Below are positions 47,666 to 56,586 of a stretch of 64,000 nt of DNA, piece by piece; position 1 is the stretch's first letter, and each line of letters opens with the position of its first letter. Under the pieces are notes generated by a model. The model had not been told where the DNA came from. It was given only the letters and a program-made list of their open reading frames with translations, and did not search any database. The position numbers and the translations under genes are program-made. This DNA comes from Microbacterium sp. SORGH_AS_0888 (GTDB lineage: Bacteria; Actinomycetota; Actinomycetes; Actinomycetales; Microbacteriaceae): the NCBI RefSeq assembly GCF_030818905.1, contig NZ_JAUTAZ010000001.1, positions 1,674,001-1,738,000 on the forward strand, written 5' to 3'.

Positions 47666-49246
47666 GTGACCCCCGAAGGCCCGCCGACCACGCGACGGTC
47701 GTTGCGTGCCCGCGGCTCCTCCGAGAGCCCCACGGTCGAGACCTCGGTCGTCGACCCCGCGACCGTCCCGCTGCTCGTGGCCGCCGCCGCCCGCGCGGAT
47801 GCGCCCGAGGAGCCGGTGACGGCTCCTCCGGTCCTCGTCGCCTCCGAGGCCGGGCAGGCCTCGTCCGCGACCGTCGTCGTGGCCTCCGAGCACATGATCG
47901 CCGCCGCGGCGCCCGCGGCGCTCGGCTGGGTCGACGAGGGCGGCGTGGCCGAACGCTCGGCGCCCCGACTGCAGCTCGAGGCCGGCACCGGCTACGTGCC
48001 CGTGGCCGCCGACCTGCTCGCTCGCGCGCCCCGGCGCTCGCCGTGGCGGCCGGCGGTCGTCGTGCCGGCGGCGTTCATCCTGGGACTCGTCGTGGCGTAC
48101 TGCGCGACCGTGCTGCTGTGGCCGCTGTACGCGGTCGCGCCGACCCTCACGCCGATCTCGCCCCAGCCGGCCGCCGCGGCGGCCGCGGCTCCCGCGTGGC
48201 CCGCGGAGGGGAGCGCCTCGGTCGCGGTCGACGGCGTCGGGTCGCCGCTGGCCTCGACCGGAACCGCCAGCGCCATGGCGAGCATCACGAAGATCGTGAC
48301 GGCGCTCGTGGTGCTCGACAAGATGCCGCTCGCGCTCGGAGAGCAGGGCCCCTCCTACTCGTTCACCTACAGCGACCGCGTCGAGTACTGGGATCGCCTC
48401 GGGCAGGACGAGTCCTCGCTCGACGTCCCCGTCGGCGGCAGCCTCACCGAGTATCAGCTGCTGCAGGGGATGCTGATCGGCTCGGCGGGCAACTACGCCG
48501 ACCGGCTGGCCGGCAGGATCTGGCCGAGCGACGCGGTGTACGCCGACGCGGCCAACGCGTGGCTGCGCCAGCACGGGATCGACGGCATCACGGTCGTGGA
48601 GCCCACCGGCATCGAGGAGGGCAACACGGCGACGCCCGCGGCGCTGTTGGACCTCGCCCGCCGGGCGCTGGCCAACCCCGTGATCGCCGAGATCGTGCGC
48701 ACCCCCGCGGTCGACCTGCCCGGCGCCGGCCACGTCGTCAACACGAACGCGCTGCTGGCGGACCCGGGCGTCATCGGCATCAAGACCGGCACCCTCGACC
48801 TCTACAACCTGCTCTCGGCCAAGCAGGTCACGGTCGAGGGCACGACCGTGACGATCCTCGCGAGCGTTCTCGGCCAGCCCGACCACGAGACCCGGGATGC
48901 CGCCACGCGGGCACTGTTCGCCCAGGTCGAGAAGGAGCTGCAGCCGGTGCCCGCCGTGGCCGAGGGAACGACCGTGGGCCAGGTCGACACGCTGTGGGGC
49001 TCCCCCGTCGGTGTCGTGACGGCATCCGACGCGAGCGTCGTGCTCTGGAACGGCGCGTCCGCGACCGCGACGACCACGTTCTCGCTCGGCGACGCACGCG
49101 ACGCCGGTGAGAAGGTGGGCGTGCTCACCACGACGGGACCGGTGAACAGCGCCACGACCGACCTCGTGCTCGCGGGGGATGTCGAGGGCCCGAGCCCATG
49201 GTGGCGGCTGACCCACCCGCTGCAGCTGTTCGGTCTCGCCGGCTGA
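47666..49246 (+). CDS. D-alanyl-D-alanine carboxypeptidase (low-molecular-weight PBP)
   Basis: A 526-residue penicillin-binding protein that trims peptidoglycan stem peptides. A cytoplasmic tail of about 130 residues leads into one membrane helix (VVVPAAFILGLVVAYCATVLL), so the catalytic domain is outside. The active-site motifs are Ser206 and Lys209 in ASITKIV, the SxN motif SAGN near 273, and KTG at 373. A C-terminal all-beta domain follows. GTG 47666 is chosen because the frame further up reads through the riboswitch; a TACCGT box six bases upstream suggests a leaderless message. The long cytoplasmic tail is unusual. Confidence 0.9.
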   Translation: MTPEGPPTTRRSLRARGSSESPTVETSVVDPATVPLLVAAAARADAPEEPVTAPPVLVASEAGQASSATVVVASEHMIAAAAPAALGWVDEGGVAERSAPRLQLEAGTGYVPVAADLLARAPRRSPWRPAVVVPAAFILGLVVAYCATVLLWPLYAVAPTLTPISPQPAAAAAAAPAWPAEGSASVAVDGVGSPLASTGTASAMASITKIVTALVVLDKMPLALGEQGPSYSFTYSDRVEYWDRLGQDESSLDVPVGGSLTEYQLLQGMLIGSAGNYADRLAGRIWPSDAVYADAANAWLRQHGIDGITVVEPTGIEEGNTATPAALLDLARRALANPVIAEIVRTPAVDLPGAGHVVNTNALLADPGVIGIKTGTLDLYNLLSAKQVTVEGTTVTILASVLGQPDHETRDAATRALFAQVEKELQPVPAVAEGTTVGQVDTLWGSPVGVVTASDASVVLWNGASATATTTFSLGDARDAGEKVGVLTTTGPVNSATTDLVLAGDVEGPSPWWRLTHPLQLFGLAG

Positions 49247-49286
49247 GCCGAGTCGTCCGCCGCGTCCCCGCCGGCGCGGGCTGCGC

Positions 49287-50507
49287 CTACGGCTGCGGAA
49301 GGTTCAGCCAGTGCATCGCGTCCAGGGCGAGGCCGACGTTGGTGCCGTGGCGCTCCAGTGAGACCGGAAGGCGGCTCTGGGCGCGGCGAACGCGCTGGAG
49401 GACCGTGTTGCGGTGGGTGAACAGCAGCTCCGCGGTCCGCGATGCGTTGTAGCGCTGGTGGATGAACGTGCGCAGCGTGTCGCGCAGCTCCTGCGGCGCC
49501 AGGGCGAGCGGGCCGAGCACGGCATGGATGAACTCGCGCAGCCGGGCGTCGTCCCGGGCCATGACGAGGACGGCCGCGACGTCGTCGTAGAAGCCGATCG
49601 GGTGGGCGTTGTGCGTCTGCATCAGCCGCTGGGTCTCGAGCGCACGGTCGTGCGTGCGCCGGAAGCCGTCCACGCCCTCGTCCAGGGACCCGATCGCCAG
49701 CCTGACGTCGCGGTAGGGAGCCAGGGCCGTCTCGATCGCCTCGGGCGGCACCGGGACGCCGGGGGTCAGCCACAGCCACAGCGACGACGCGCTGGCCTGG
49801 ACGAGCAGCTGGTTCCGGGACTCCGCGACGCGGCCGAGCCGGTCGGCGGCGCGCACGAGGGCCTCGCGATCGGCGACCTGGGCGGGAGCCCAGACGATGA
49901 CGCCGAGGTGCGCCGCCCGCAGCGGGTAGCCGAGCCTTCGGTCCATGCCGGCCGGCGGCGCCGGGGCGCCGCCCAGGATGAGGTTGACCAGCTCGAGCCG
50001 GCGCACCTGCTGATCCGCCGACAGCGTCGCGCGCTCCTGCTCGAGGACCTCGATGAGGGCGCTGACCGTGGCCTCGATCCAGAGCGACAGTGATCGCGAG
50101 GCCCTCTCGAGCGCGGGGAGCAGGACGTCCGGGTCGTCGCACAGCGAGAAGGCGATCGTCATCCAGAGCGACCACGTCGCCCGCTCGCCCGCGCGGTACG
50201 AGGCGCGCAACGTGGCCTCCTCGCCCCACCGATATCCGTCGCGGGCGATGCCGACGACCTGGCTCGTGAGGTGGGGCTCGACGTCGCGCTGCGGGTCGTC
50301 GTACATCGAGCGCGCCCAATGCTGCGTGTTGGCCCAGGCCGCCTCCCCGATCGCCTCCGAGATGGCGGGGTCCGATCCGAAGCGGCGGTCGGTGGCGTCG
50401 GCGACCGCCTCCCGGATGGGCCGTATGACGGTCGGGTCGGTGAGGAACACCTTGGCGGTGTTGCGCAGCAACTCGTCGGTCGCGCCCCGCACGCTGCCGC
50501 TGGACAT
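49287..50507 (-). CDS. PucR/CdaR-type helix-turn-helix transcriptional regulator
   Basis: A 406-residue regulator with an N-terminal helical sensor region and the C-terminal PucR HTH domain, seen in FIHQRYNASRTAELLFTHRN followed by TVLQRVRRAQ. Its likely targets are the divergent alpha/beta hydrolase and SDR genes. ATG 50507 is preferred over 50558 because GAGAGGAG lies six bases before it; the segment above it is built from a 9-base tandem repeat. The effector is unknown. Confidence 0.9.
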   Translation of the reverse strand: MSSGSVRGATDELLRNTAKVFLTDPTVIRPIREAVADATDRRFGSDPAISEAIGEAAWANTQHWARSMYDDPQRDVEPHLTSQVVGIARDGYRWGEEATLRASYRAGERATWSLWMTIAFSLCDDPDVLLPALERASRSLSLWIEATVSALIEVLEQERATLSADQQVRRLELVNLILGGAPAPPAGMDRRLGYPLRAAHLGVIVWAPAQVADREALVRAADRLGRVAESRNQLLVQASASSLWLWLTPGVPVPPEAIETALAPYRDVRLAIGSLDEGVDGFRRTHDRALETQRLMQTHNAHPIGFYDDVAAVLVMARDDARLREFIHAVLGPLALAPQELRDTLRTFIHQRYNASRTAELLFTHRNTVLQRVRRAQSRLPVSLERHGTNVGLALDAMHWLNLPQP

Positions 50508-50520
50508 GGCACTCCTCTCA

Positions 50521-50550
50521 CGACTCTCACGACTCTCACGACTCTCACGA
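50521..50550. repeat. 9-base tandem repeat upstream of the PucR-type gene
   Basis: CGACTCTCA occurs three times in tandem (50521-50547), then CGA. It is in the 5' leader region of the regulator gene. Confidence 0.85.
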
Positions 50551-50555
50551 CCGAA

Positions 50556-50571
50556 CACTGTTCAGACAGTG
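50556..50571. promoter_or_regulatory. Palindromic operator candidate between the regulator and hydrolase genes
   Basis: CACTGTTCAGACAGTG: perfect 6-base arms around a 4-base centre. It lies in an unusually AT-rich stretch (50560-50625) of the 203-base divergent gap, which presumably holds both promoters. Confidence 0.5.
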
Positions 50572-50710
50572 CGATTATCACATTTCAACCCATCGATAAT
50601 GTGCAATCCGACATTGTGTGAGCCATGCCGCTGAGCGAGCATGACAGCACCGGTGCTCACGGGCCCGGCTCCGCGATCGGATCAAAGAAGAACGGTGATG
50701 GGAGAGTCAC

Positions 50711-51643
50711 ATGACGGGTGCATCGATGCCTTGGACAGCAGCGCGGTTCAGGTCGGGGGACGGCGAGTGCGACGCGTCGATCTTCCGTCCCGCCGCTGCC
50801 GAGGACGGCGGACCGCTCCCGATCATCGTGCTCGCGCACGGGCTGTCGGGGGTGAAGAGCCTTCGACTGGACGTCTACGCGGAGAGGTTCGCGCAGCGCG
50901 GCTATGTCGCCATGACGTTCGACTACCGCCACTTCGGTGCGAGCACGGGCGAACCGCGAGACTTCGTCGACATCCCGGAACAGCTGGAGGACTGGCGCAG
51001 CGCCGTGGCGTTCGCCCGGACCCTCGAAGGCGTCGACCCCGAGCGCGTGATCCTGTGGGGCACATCCTTCGGAGGCGGACACGTGATGACGACGGCGGCG
51101 GACGACCACCGCATCGCCGCGGTGCTCGCGCAGTGCCCCTTCTCGGACGGAGAGGCCACCGGGCGCGCGACCCCGAAGAAGACCGCGCAGGGCCTGGCGC
51201 GGCTCGCGCTGAGAGACCGTGCGGCCAAGCTGTTCGGGCGTCGGCCGGTGCGCGTGCCCGTGGTCGGGAACCCCGGCGACGTGGCGATCATGACGGCTCC
51301 GGGCTCCTTCGAAGGGTTCCGCGCGATCTACGAAGCCGCGGGGGTGCCCTTCGAGATCCCCGAGATCCCCGCTCGCGTCATGCTCCAGGTACGGAACTAC
51401 CGCCCCGGTCTCCGAGCGGCCGACGTGACGGCGCCGCTGCTGATCTCGCTGTGCGAACGGGACACCGTGACCCCCGCCGCGGCGACGGAGGAGCTGGCCC
51501 GCCGCGCGCCGCGGGGCGAGATCAAGCGATTCGACTCCGGCCACTTCGGCATCTATGTCGGCGACCTGTTCGAGTCGGTGATCGCGGGCCAGATCGAGTT
51601 CATCGAACGCCACGTGCCGATCGGCACGGCCGCACCGCGCTGA
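50711..51643 (+). CDS. Alpha/beta hydrolase
   Basis: A 310-residue alpha/beta-fold hydrolase. The nucleophile is Ser119 in WGTSFGGGH, the acid Asp251 in CERDTVTP and the base His278 in DSGHFGIY. The oxyanion region is IVLAHGLSGVKSL. It resembles dienelactone-hydrolase-like esterases. GGGAGAG precedes the ATG. It pairs with an SDR downstream and a PucR-type regulator divergent, so it probably opens an ester, lactone or amide before oxidation. Confidence 0.9.
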   Translation: MTGASMPWTAARFRSGDGECDASIFRPAAAEDGGPLPIIVLAHGLSGVKSLRLDVYAERFAQRGYVAMTFDYRHFGASTGEPRDFVDIPEQLEDWRSAVAFARTLEGVDPERVILWGTSFGGGHVMTTAADDHRIAAVLAQCPFSDGEATGRATPKKTAQGLARLALRDRAAKLFGRRPVRVPVVGNPGDVAIMTAPGSFEGFRAIYEAAGVPFEIPEIPARVMLQVRNYRPGLRAADVTAPLLISLCERDTVTPAAATEELARRAPRGEIKRFDSGHFGIYVGDLFESVIAGQIEFIERHVPIGTAAPR

Positions 51644-51711
51644 GCACCCGCTCGAGAACGGACCCCCGAACGACCGGCCCGACGGTCGATCACCTCGCAG
51701 AAGGAGCACCC

Positions 51712-52461
51712 ATGGAATCTGGACTGGAAGGCCGAGTCGCGCTCGTCACCGGCGGCGGCAGCGGGATCGGCCGGGAGGCGGTCCTCGCCTTCGTGCGCGC
51801 CGGCGCCCGCGTCGTCGTCGCCGATCTCAACCTCGACAGCGCCCGCACGGTCGCCGACGAGGCGGTGGCCATCGGCGGCAAGGCCGCCGCGGTCCGCGTC
51901 GACGTGGCCTCCGAGGAGTCCGTCCGCGACATGGTGCGCGCCACGGTCGACGCCTTCGGACAGCTCGATGCGGCGTTCAACTCGGCCGGCATCGGCGAGC
52001 CGGCGACGCTGCTGGATGTCACGGAGGCCCAGTGGGACCGGATGTTCGCCATCAACGTCAAGGGGATCCTCTACTCCATGCGGCAGCAGATCCTGTGGAT
52101 GCGCGAGCACGGCGGCGGCGCCATCGTCAACGCCGCGTCGAAGGCGGGCCTCGGAGCCGTCCCGGGCGAGGCGCACTACATCGCGGCGAAGCACGCCGTC
52201 GTGGGCCTGACCCGTGCCGCAGCGCTCGAGCATGCGGCGGACGCGATCCGGGTCAACGCGATCGCCCCAGCGTTCGTGGACACGCCCTTGATCGCGAACG
52301 CGCCGCGGGCCGCGCTGGACGCGGTGGCCGCGACCACCCCGCTGCGGCGGATGGCCCAGCCGCGGGAGGTCGCGGATGCGGCCGTCTGGCTGTCCTCTCC
52401 TGCGGCGAGCTACATCACCGGGGTGATCCTCCCCGTCGACGGCGGCCTGGGCGCTGCATGA
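51712..52461 (+). CDS. SDR family oxidoreductase
   Basis: A 249-residue classical SDR: VALVTGGGSGIGREAVL (cofactor), VVADLN (NAD-type Asp), FNSAGIGEPA (NSAG replaces the usual NNAG), and Tyr-x3-Lys in AHYIAAKHAVVG. The C-terminal TGVILPVDGGLGAA is standard. ATG 51712 has AAGGAGC. It follows the alpha/beta hydrolase by 68 bases and is likely its operon partner. The substrate is unknown. Confidence 0.92.
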   Translation: MESGLEGRVALVTGGGSGIGREAVLAFVRAGARVVVADLNLDSARTVADEAVAIGGKAAAVRVDVASEESVRDMVRATVDAFGQLDAAFNSAGIGEPATLLDVTEAQWDRMFAINVKGILYSMRQQILWMREHGGGAIVNAASKAGLGAVPGEAHYIAAKHAVVGLTRAAALEHAADAIRVNAIAPAFVDTPLIANAPRAALDAVAATTPLRRMAQPREVADAAVWLSSPAASYITGVILPVDGGLGAA

Positions 52462-52467
52462 GCGCGC

Positions 52468-52493
52468 CCGCGGCGGAGACTGCTCAGCCGCGG
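52468..52493. terminator. Terminator-like hairpin between convergent genes
   Basis: CCGCGGC (52468-52474) pairs with GCCGCGG (52487-52493) around a 12-base loop, just after the SDR stop and overlapping the last codons of the PPOX gene on the other strand. Confidence 0.4.
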
Positions 52494-52861
52494 AACCGGG
52501 GTGAGCCGAGGACCCGCTCGACCGTGATCTCGAGCACGACCCGTGCGGGGTTCGGCGGAGGCTGACGGTAACGTGCGGCGTACAGCTCGACCGCGTGGGC
52601 GACGGCATCCGGGTCCTGGTTCACGCGCGCGGGGCCTTCGAAGCTCAGCCACCGGCGGCCGTCGACCGTGCTGACGCTGGCGCGGCCGGAGCGCTCGGCG
52701 TTGACGAACTTCTGCGTCCCGCGGCTGCCGATGACCCGGACGATGCCGTCCTCGTAGGTCATGCCCACGGGCACGGCGTGGATGCGGCCGCCCCGCCCCA
52801 GCGTCGAGAGGGTGGCCAGGTGGCGCTCGGCGAGGAATGCGAGCGCGTCGTCGGTGATCAC
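52484..52861 (-). CDS. PPOX class F420-dependent-type flavin/deazaflavin oxidoreductase
   Basis: A 125-residue split-beta-barrel protein of the PPOX/Rv1155 group, many of which use coenzyme F420. Recognisable parts are HLATLSTLGRGGRIHAVPVG, VIGSRGTQKFVNAERSGRAS and the closing VVLEITVERV. A GTG start is used at 52861. The cofactor cannot be proved from sequence, but a CofG-containing FO synthase gene lies 8 kb away in this window. Confidence 0.88.
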   Translation of the reverse strand: MITDDALAFLAERHLATLSTLGRGGRIHAVPVGMTYEDGIVRVIGSRGTQKFVNAERSGRASVSTVDGRRWLSFEGPARVNQDPDAVAHAVELYAARYRQPPPNPARVVLEITVERVLGSPRFRG

Positions 52862-52886
52862 CCTGCCAGCTTGCCAGCAGGTCGGC

Positions 52887-54215
52887 TCAGAACCGCCACA
52901 CGAGCGGCACGTAGAGCACCGCGAAGAGCACGAAGACGAGGGTCAGCGGCAGCCCGAGGCGCCAGTAGTCGCCGAACCGGTAGCCGCCCGGGTCCATGAC
53001 CATGAGGTTGGCCGGAGTCGCGACCGGGGTGAGGAACGACGCCGCGCCCACGACCGTGAGCGACATGAGGAAGGGCAGCGGGCTGAGCCCGAGGGTCGCC
53101 GCGATCGAGGTCGCGACGGGCGCGACGATGAGCACGGTCGCCACGTTGGAGATGAACTGGCCGAGCACGACGACCACGATCGCGAGGACGAGCAGCGCGA
53201 GCTGGGGCGGAGCCTGCCCGACGAGCGAGACGACCGCATCCGCGACCATCTCGGCCGCCCCCGTCGTGAGGAACGCCTGCGAGAGCGGGATCATGCCGGC
53301 GATCAGCACGACCGTGGTCCACGAGATGGAACGGTAGACCTGAGTCACGCCGAGCACGCGCGTGAGGATCAGGGCGCCCGCGGCCAGCAGGCCGGCGACC
53401 GCGGCGGGCACGAGGCCGGTCGCGAGCAGCACGACCATGACGCCCGTGATCACGAGCGTGCGCCGCGAGCCGCGCCCCAGGCGCAGCCGCGGCACGCCGA
53501 AGCCGCGCTTGCGCGCCAGGATGCGGTTCTCGCCCGTGAGCACCGCGTCCGGGAGGAGTGAGAGCGTCTCGGTCGCGCGCTCGCCGAGCGTGGTGCGCGC
53601 AGCGGCGTGCCGCGGGAGGAGTCGGGGGCCGGCGAGGAGGACGACGGCCGCGGTGACCACCAGGAGCGGTCCGCCGACGAGCGCGAACTCGAGGTAGCCG
53701 AAGGGTCGCGCCCCGCTCTCGGCCGCGAGCTCGGAGACGACGACGTTGACGGGGGTGCCGGTGAGCGTGAGCAGGGATGCGGCAGAGGCGAGGAACGCGA
53801 GGGGCATCATGAGCTGGCCCGCGGCGATCCCGGCGCGGCGGGCGATGACTGCGACGACCGGCACGAGGGCGGCGACGGCCCCGTTGATGCTGATGAAGGC
53901 CGTGAGAACGGCGACCAGGAGCGCGATCGAGAGCACGACCCCGACCCGGCTGCGGCCCGCCCTGGCGACGACGAGGCGCCCGGCGCGCGCCGTGAGCCCC
54001 GTCGCGTCGAGGGCCGCGGCCACGACGAACAGGCTGGCGATGAACAGGACGGTCGGGTCCCCGAAGCCTGCCAGGGCCTGCGGCAGCGTCAGCACCCCGG
54101 TGGCCCACAGGGCCAGGGAGACGCCGACCGCGACGACCTCGAGCGGCACCTTGCCCGACAGGAAGGCGACGATCGCTGCGCCCAGGATGACGAACGTCCA
54201 GGTCACAGGGTCCAC
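52887..54215 (-). CDS. SLC13/DASS family anion transporter
   Basis: A 442-residue, roughly 11-helix transporter of the divalent anion / sodium symporter family (dicarboxylate, sulfate or similar). Signature loops are LTAFISINGAVAALVPVV and LLTLTGTPVNVVVSELA, with a second repeat half at GQFISNVATVLIVAPVATSI and SFLTPVATPANLMV. Many homologues carry two TrkA-C domains in the middle; here the region is only about 45 residues long. GTG 54215 follows TAGCGT by six bases (leaderless). Substrate unknown. Confidence 0.9.
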   Translation of the reverse strand: MDPVTWTFVILGAAIVAFLSGKVPLEVVAVGVSLALWATGVLTLPQALAGFGDPTVLFIASLFVVAAALDATGLTARAGRLVVARAGRSRVGVVLSIALLVAVLTAFISINGAVAALVPVVAVIARRAGIAAGQLMMPLAFLASAASLLTLTGTPVNVVVSELAAESGARPFGYLEFALVGGPLLVVTAAVVLLAGPRLLPRHAAARTTLGERATETLSLLPDAVLTGENRILARKRGFGVPRLRLGRGSRRTLVITGVMVVLLATGLVPAAVAGLLAAGALILTRVLGVTQVYRSISWTTVVLIAGMIPLSQAFLTTGAAEMVADAVVSLVGQAPPQLALLVLAIVVVVLGQFISNVATVLIVAPVATSIAATLGLSPLPFLMSLTVVGAASFLTPVATPANLMVMDPGGYRFGDYWRLGLPLTLVFVLFAVLYVPLVWRF

Positions 54216-54221
54216 GAGCCC

Positions 54222-54227
54222 ACGCTA
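54222..54227 (-). promoter_or_regulatory. -10 box of a leaderless promoter for the SLC13 gene
   Basis: TAGCGT on the minus strand, six bases from GTG 54215. Confidence 0.45.
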
Positions 54228-54276
54228 CCCGCCGCCTCCGCCGCGCGCCCGGGAGCTGCGGGGGCGGCAGCGCGGC

Positions 54277-55197
54277 TCAGACGAAACGCACGGTCTGGTC
54301 GAGACGGGTGCGGATGTCGAACACCTCGTTGCCGCCGATGTCGCGGGCGCCGCGGACGCCGCGGCGCAGCACGGTCGACAGGGCGGACCGCCCCACGACC
54401 GCGACCGGGACGCCCCGGATGCTCCCGAGCTCGGTGATCTGCTGCGGCACGTCGTCGTCCGGGAGCACGACGATCGCCCCGCCGAACCGCACCCGCGCGG
54501 CGCGGGCGACGTGACGGACGCCGCTGAGCAGCCGGGTCACGGGCGCATCGGGCACCTGCGGCCCGGTGATCTCGCCGCGGCGGAAGCCGACGGGCCCGCC
54601 GAAGTCCTCCGACAGCAGACCGTACAGACCGCTCGGGCCGAGCACGATGTGATCGAGCTTCGCCTCGGGATCCCCGTCGCGCGAGGCCGCGACGTCGTGC
54701 CAGACGGTGTACCCCATGCCCAGGTCCGCCACGATCCGGGCGGTCGCCTCCTCGGCGAGCGCATCGGCGAGCAGTCGCCGCAGGTGGCGGGGCGCGGAGC
54801 GCAGCAGGGCCGGGTCGTAGGGGTCCTCGAGCGCGACCCCGCGCCCGGCCCACTCCCGCACGAGCGTCAGGTAGCGCTCGCGCCGCCACCCGCCCGGCTG
54901 ACCGGCGCTGCGGGCCCGGGGGCGCGTGTCGGGCCGTGCCGACGCGGGACGCCAGCCCCCGGCATCCGGCCCGGCGGCGGCGAAGCCGTGACCCCGGTCG
55001 TAGACCGCACGAGCGTGGGCGGTGCCGACGAGCTCCCAGGCCCGCTGCACGCGCACGAATGCCGCCGCGTCTCCCCCGGTGTCGGGGTGCGTGTCGCGAA
55101 GCCGCTGCCGGAAAGCGCGCCGCAGCTCGTCCTCGGTCGCCGTGGCGTCCACCCCGAGCACCTCGTAGGCGGATGCCGACAACGGGCTGTCGAACAC
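54277..55197 (-). CDS. J-domain protein with a C-terminal nuclease-related-like domain
   Basis: A 306-residue protein. Residues 8-68 are a J domain (YEVLGVDATATEDELRRAFR with His37-Pro38-Asp39), which should stimulate a DnaK-type chaperone. A Pro/Arg-rich linker follows. The C-terminal half has AKLDHIVLGPSGLYGL and a later IVVLPDD, reminiscent of NERD-type nuclease-related domains, but the fold match is by eye only. GTG 55197 has GAGGAGG. No chaperone gene is nearby. The combination is unusual. Confidence 0.8.
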   Translation of the reverse strand: MFDSPLSASAYEVLGVDATATEDELRRAFRQRLRDTHPDTGGDAAAFVRVQRAWELVGTAHARAVYDRGHGFAAAGPDAGGWRPASARPDTRPRARSAGQPGGWRRERYLTLVREWAGRGVALEDPYDPALLRSAPRHLRRLLADALAEEATARIVADLGMGYTVWHDVAASRDGDPEAKLDHIVLGPSGLYGLLSEDFGGPVGFRRGEITGPQVPDAPVTRLLSGVRHVARAARVRFGGAIVVLPDDDVPQQITELGSIRGVPVAVVGRSALSTVLRRGVRGARDIGGNEVFDIRTRLDQTVRFV

Positions 55198-55258
55198 GCG
55201 TCCTCCTCGGTCCCTCGGCGTCCAGGCTAGCGGCCGCGGGCTTTGCGGGCGCTGTGGG

Positions 55259-55774
55259 TCACCGGCGCTCGTTGCGACGTGCGTAGGCCGCGGCGCTGCG
55301 GCTCGACAGCGCGAGCAGGATCAGGATGTCGAGGGCGAGCGTGACGAGGGTCGTGTGGAGACGGATCTCCTGCCCCCGCACCCACCACGACACGAAGGTC
55401 CCCGAGATCGACCCCACCGCGGAGAGCATGATGAGCACGCGCGGCCAGTTGTGTCCCCGGAGCACGAGGATCGCCAGCGCCACCTCGAGCAGGAGCACGG
55501 AGCCCGCGATCCCCCACACGGCTCCGATCCCGAGGAGCACGACATCCGGAGTGAACGTGACGCCGTCCAGCGCGATGTCGAGGCCGCGCGCCAGCTCGGG
55601 CCAGATGGTCGTGAGCCCGATCATTGACGCGACGCCGGCGGCGACGCGCAGGAGCACCAGGACGGCTCCCGCGACGGTCGTCGCGGGCCGCGCCATGGCC
55701 GGGTCGTACGCGAGCGGGCGGGCGAGCCGGGCGGGCGACTCGAAGGCGGCGCGCTTGCGCACGCGCGTGCTCAT
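55259..55774 (-). CDS. Four-helix membrane protein of unknown function
   Basis: A 171-residue protein with four predicted helices, for example TVAGAVLVLLRVAAGVASMI and RVLIMLSAVGSISGTFVSW, a basic N-terminal tail and a basic C terminus. I do not recognise the family. ATG 55774 overlaps the stop of the LssY-like gene (ATGA), so it belongs to the operon that starts with the enoyl-CoA hydratase-family gene. Confidence 0.75.
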   Translation of the reverse strand: MSTRVRKRAAFESPARLARPLAYDPAMARPATTVAGAVLVLLRVAAGVASMIGLTTIWPELARGLDIALDGVTFTPDVVLLGIGAVWGIAGSVLLLEVALAILVLRGHNWPRVLIMLSAVGSISGTFVSWWVRGQEIRLHTTLVTLALDILILLALSSRSAAAYARRNERR

Positions 55775-56586
55775 GCGGTCACCCGCCGTACGTCCACGAT
55801 CGGCAGGTCGCCGTCGGTGCGGATGCTGTCGCCGCCGCCGTTTCGGGCGTGGTAGCCGCTCGAGAAGTCGCGGATCACGTCCACGGCGATCCGAGGATCG
55901 GCCTGCGTGAGCGTGCGCACGATGTGATCGCGCTCGATGTCGGTGTCCGCATCGATCCGGTGCGTGATCTGCAGGGTGAACAGCGAGAGGCCGACCGCCG
56001 TGTCGAAGGTTCCCGCCGCGAGCCAGTCGACGCGGCGGCCGCCCGGCAGCAGCCAGCCGTCGGGGCAGCGCCAGAAGCGCACGTGGTGACGCTGGGCCGG
56101 GTTGCCGTCGACCTCCTGCTGATAGGCGAAGTCCTGCATCCGGCCGAAGAGGAAGAGCGGGCTGACCGGCGCCTCGTCGTAGCTGCGGCGGGTGAGGGTC
56201 GAGGCGACGATGCGCCATGACGAGCGCAGGGTGACCGGGTCGGCGCGGGTCCAGCCGGCCTCGACGAGCGCGCGCTCGATCTGGTCCGCTTCACCCATGA
56301 GCGCGAGGTTGACGGGATCGCCCAGCAGTCCGTCGCTCGTACGGGTGCGACCGATGAAGTAGTCGGGAACGTAGATCGTCGTGAGGATGCGGTGCAGCCG
56401 CGGCAGCACGAGATAGGCCAGCAGCGCCCAGAACACGACCGCGAGCGGGATGCCCCACCAGCCCACTCGGAACGTCTCGGTGAAGCTGAGGTAGGCCAGC
56501 CAGACCGCGGCCAGGCCCGCGAACACGAAGAAGAACCAGTCCAGCGCGACGCCGACGGAGTAGGCCCGGCGGGGGCGGTCCGTCAC
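55771..56586 (-). CDS. LssY C-terminal domain-like membrane protein
   Basis: A 271-residue protein. Two N-terminal helices (DWFFFVFAGLAAVWLAYLSF and WGIPLAVVFWALLAYLVLP) are followed by a soluble domain resembling the LssY C-terminal family, with VSPLFLFGRMQDFAYQQEV and HHVRFWRCPDGWLLPGGR. The function of that domain is unknown. GTG 56586 overlaps the upstream stop (GTGA). It is the middle gene of a three-gene operon. Confidence 0.8.
   Translation of the reverse strand: MTDRPRRAYSVGVALDWFFFVFAGLAAVWLAYLSFTETFRVGWWGIPLAVVFWALLAYLVLPRLHRILTTIYVPDYFIGRTRTSDGLLGDPVNLALMGEADQIERALVEAGWTRADPVTLRSSWRIVASTLTRRSYDEAPVSPLFLFGRMQDFAYQQEVDGNPAQRHHVRFWRCPDGWLLPGGRRVDWLAAGTFDTAVGLSLFTLQITHRIDADTDIERDHIVRTLTQADPRIAVDVIRDFSSGYHARNGGGDSIRTDGDLPIVDVRRVTA

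Noticed and set aside
45434..49216. 1260-residue minus-strand frame extending ykoD through ykoE and beyond
   Set aside because: The true ykoD starts at GTG 46897, overlapping the ykoE stop; the rest is a shadow of other genes.
50521..50547. Possible CRISPR-like array
   Set aside because: The units are 9 bases in direct tandem with no spacers, so this is a simple tandem repeat.
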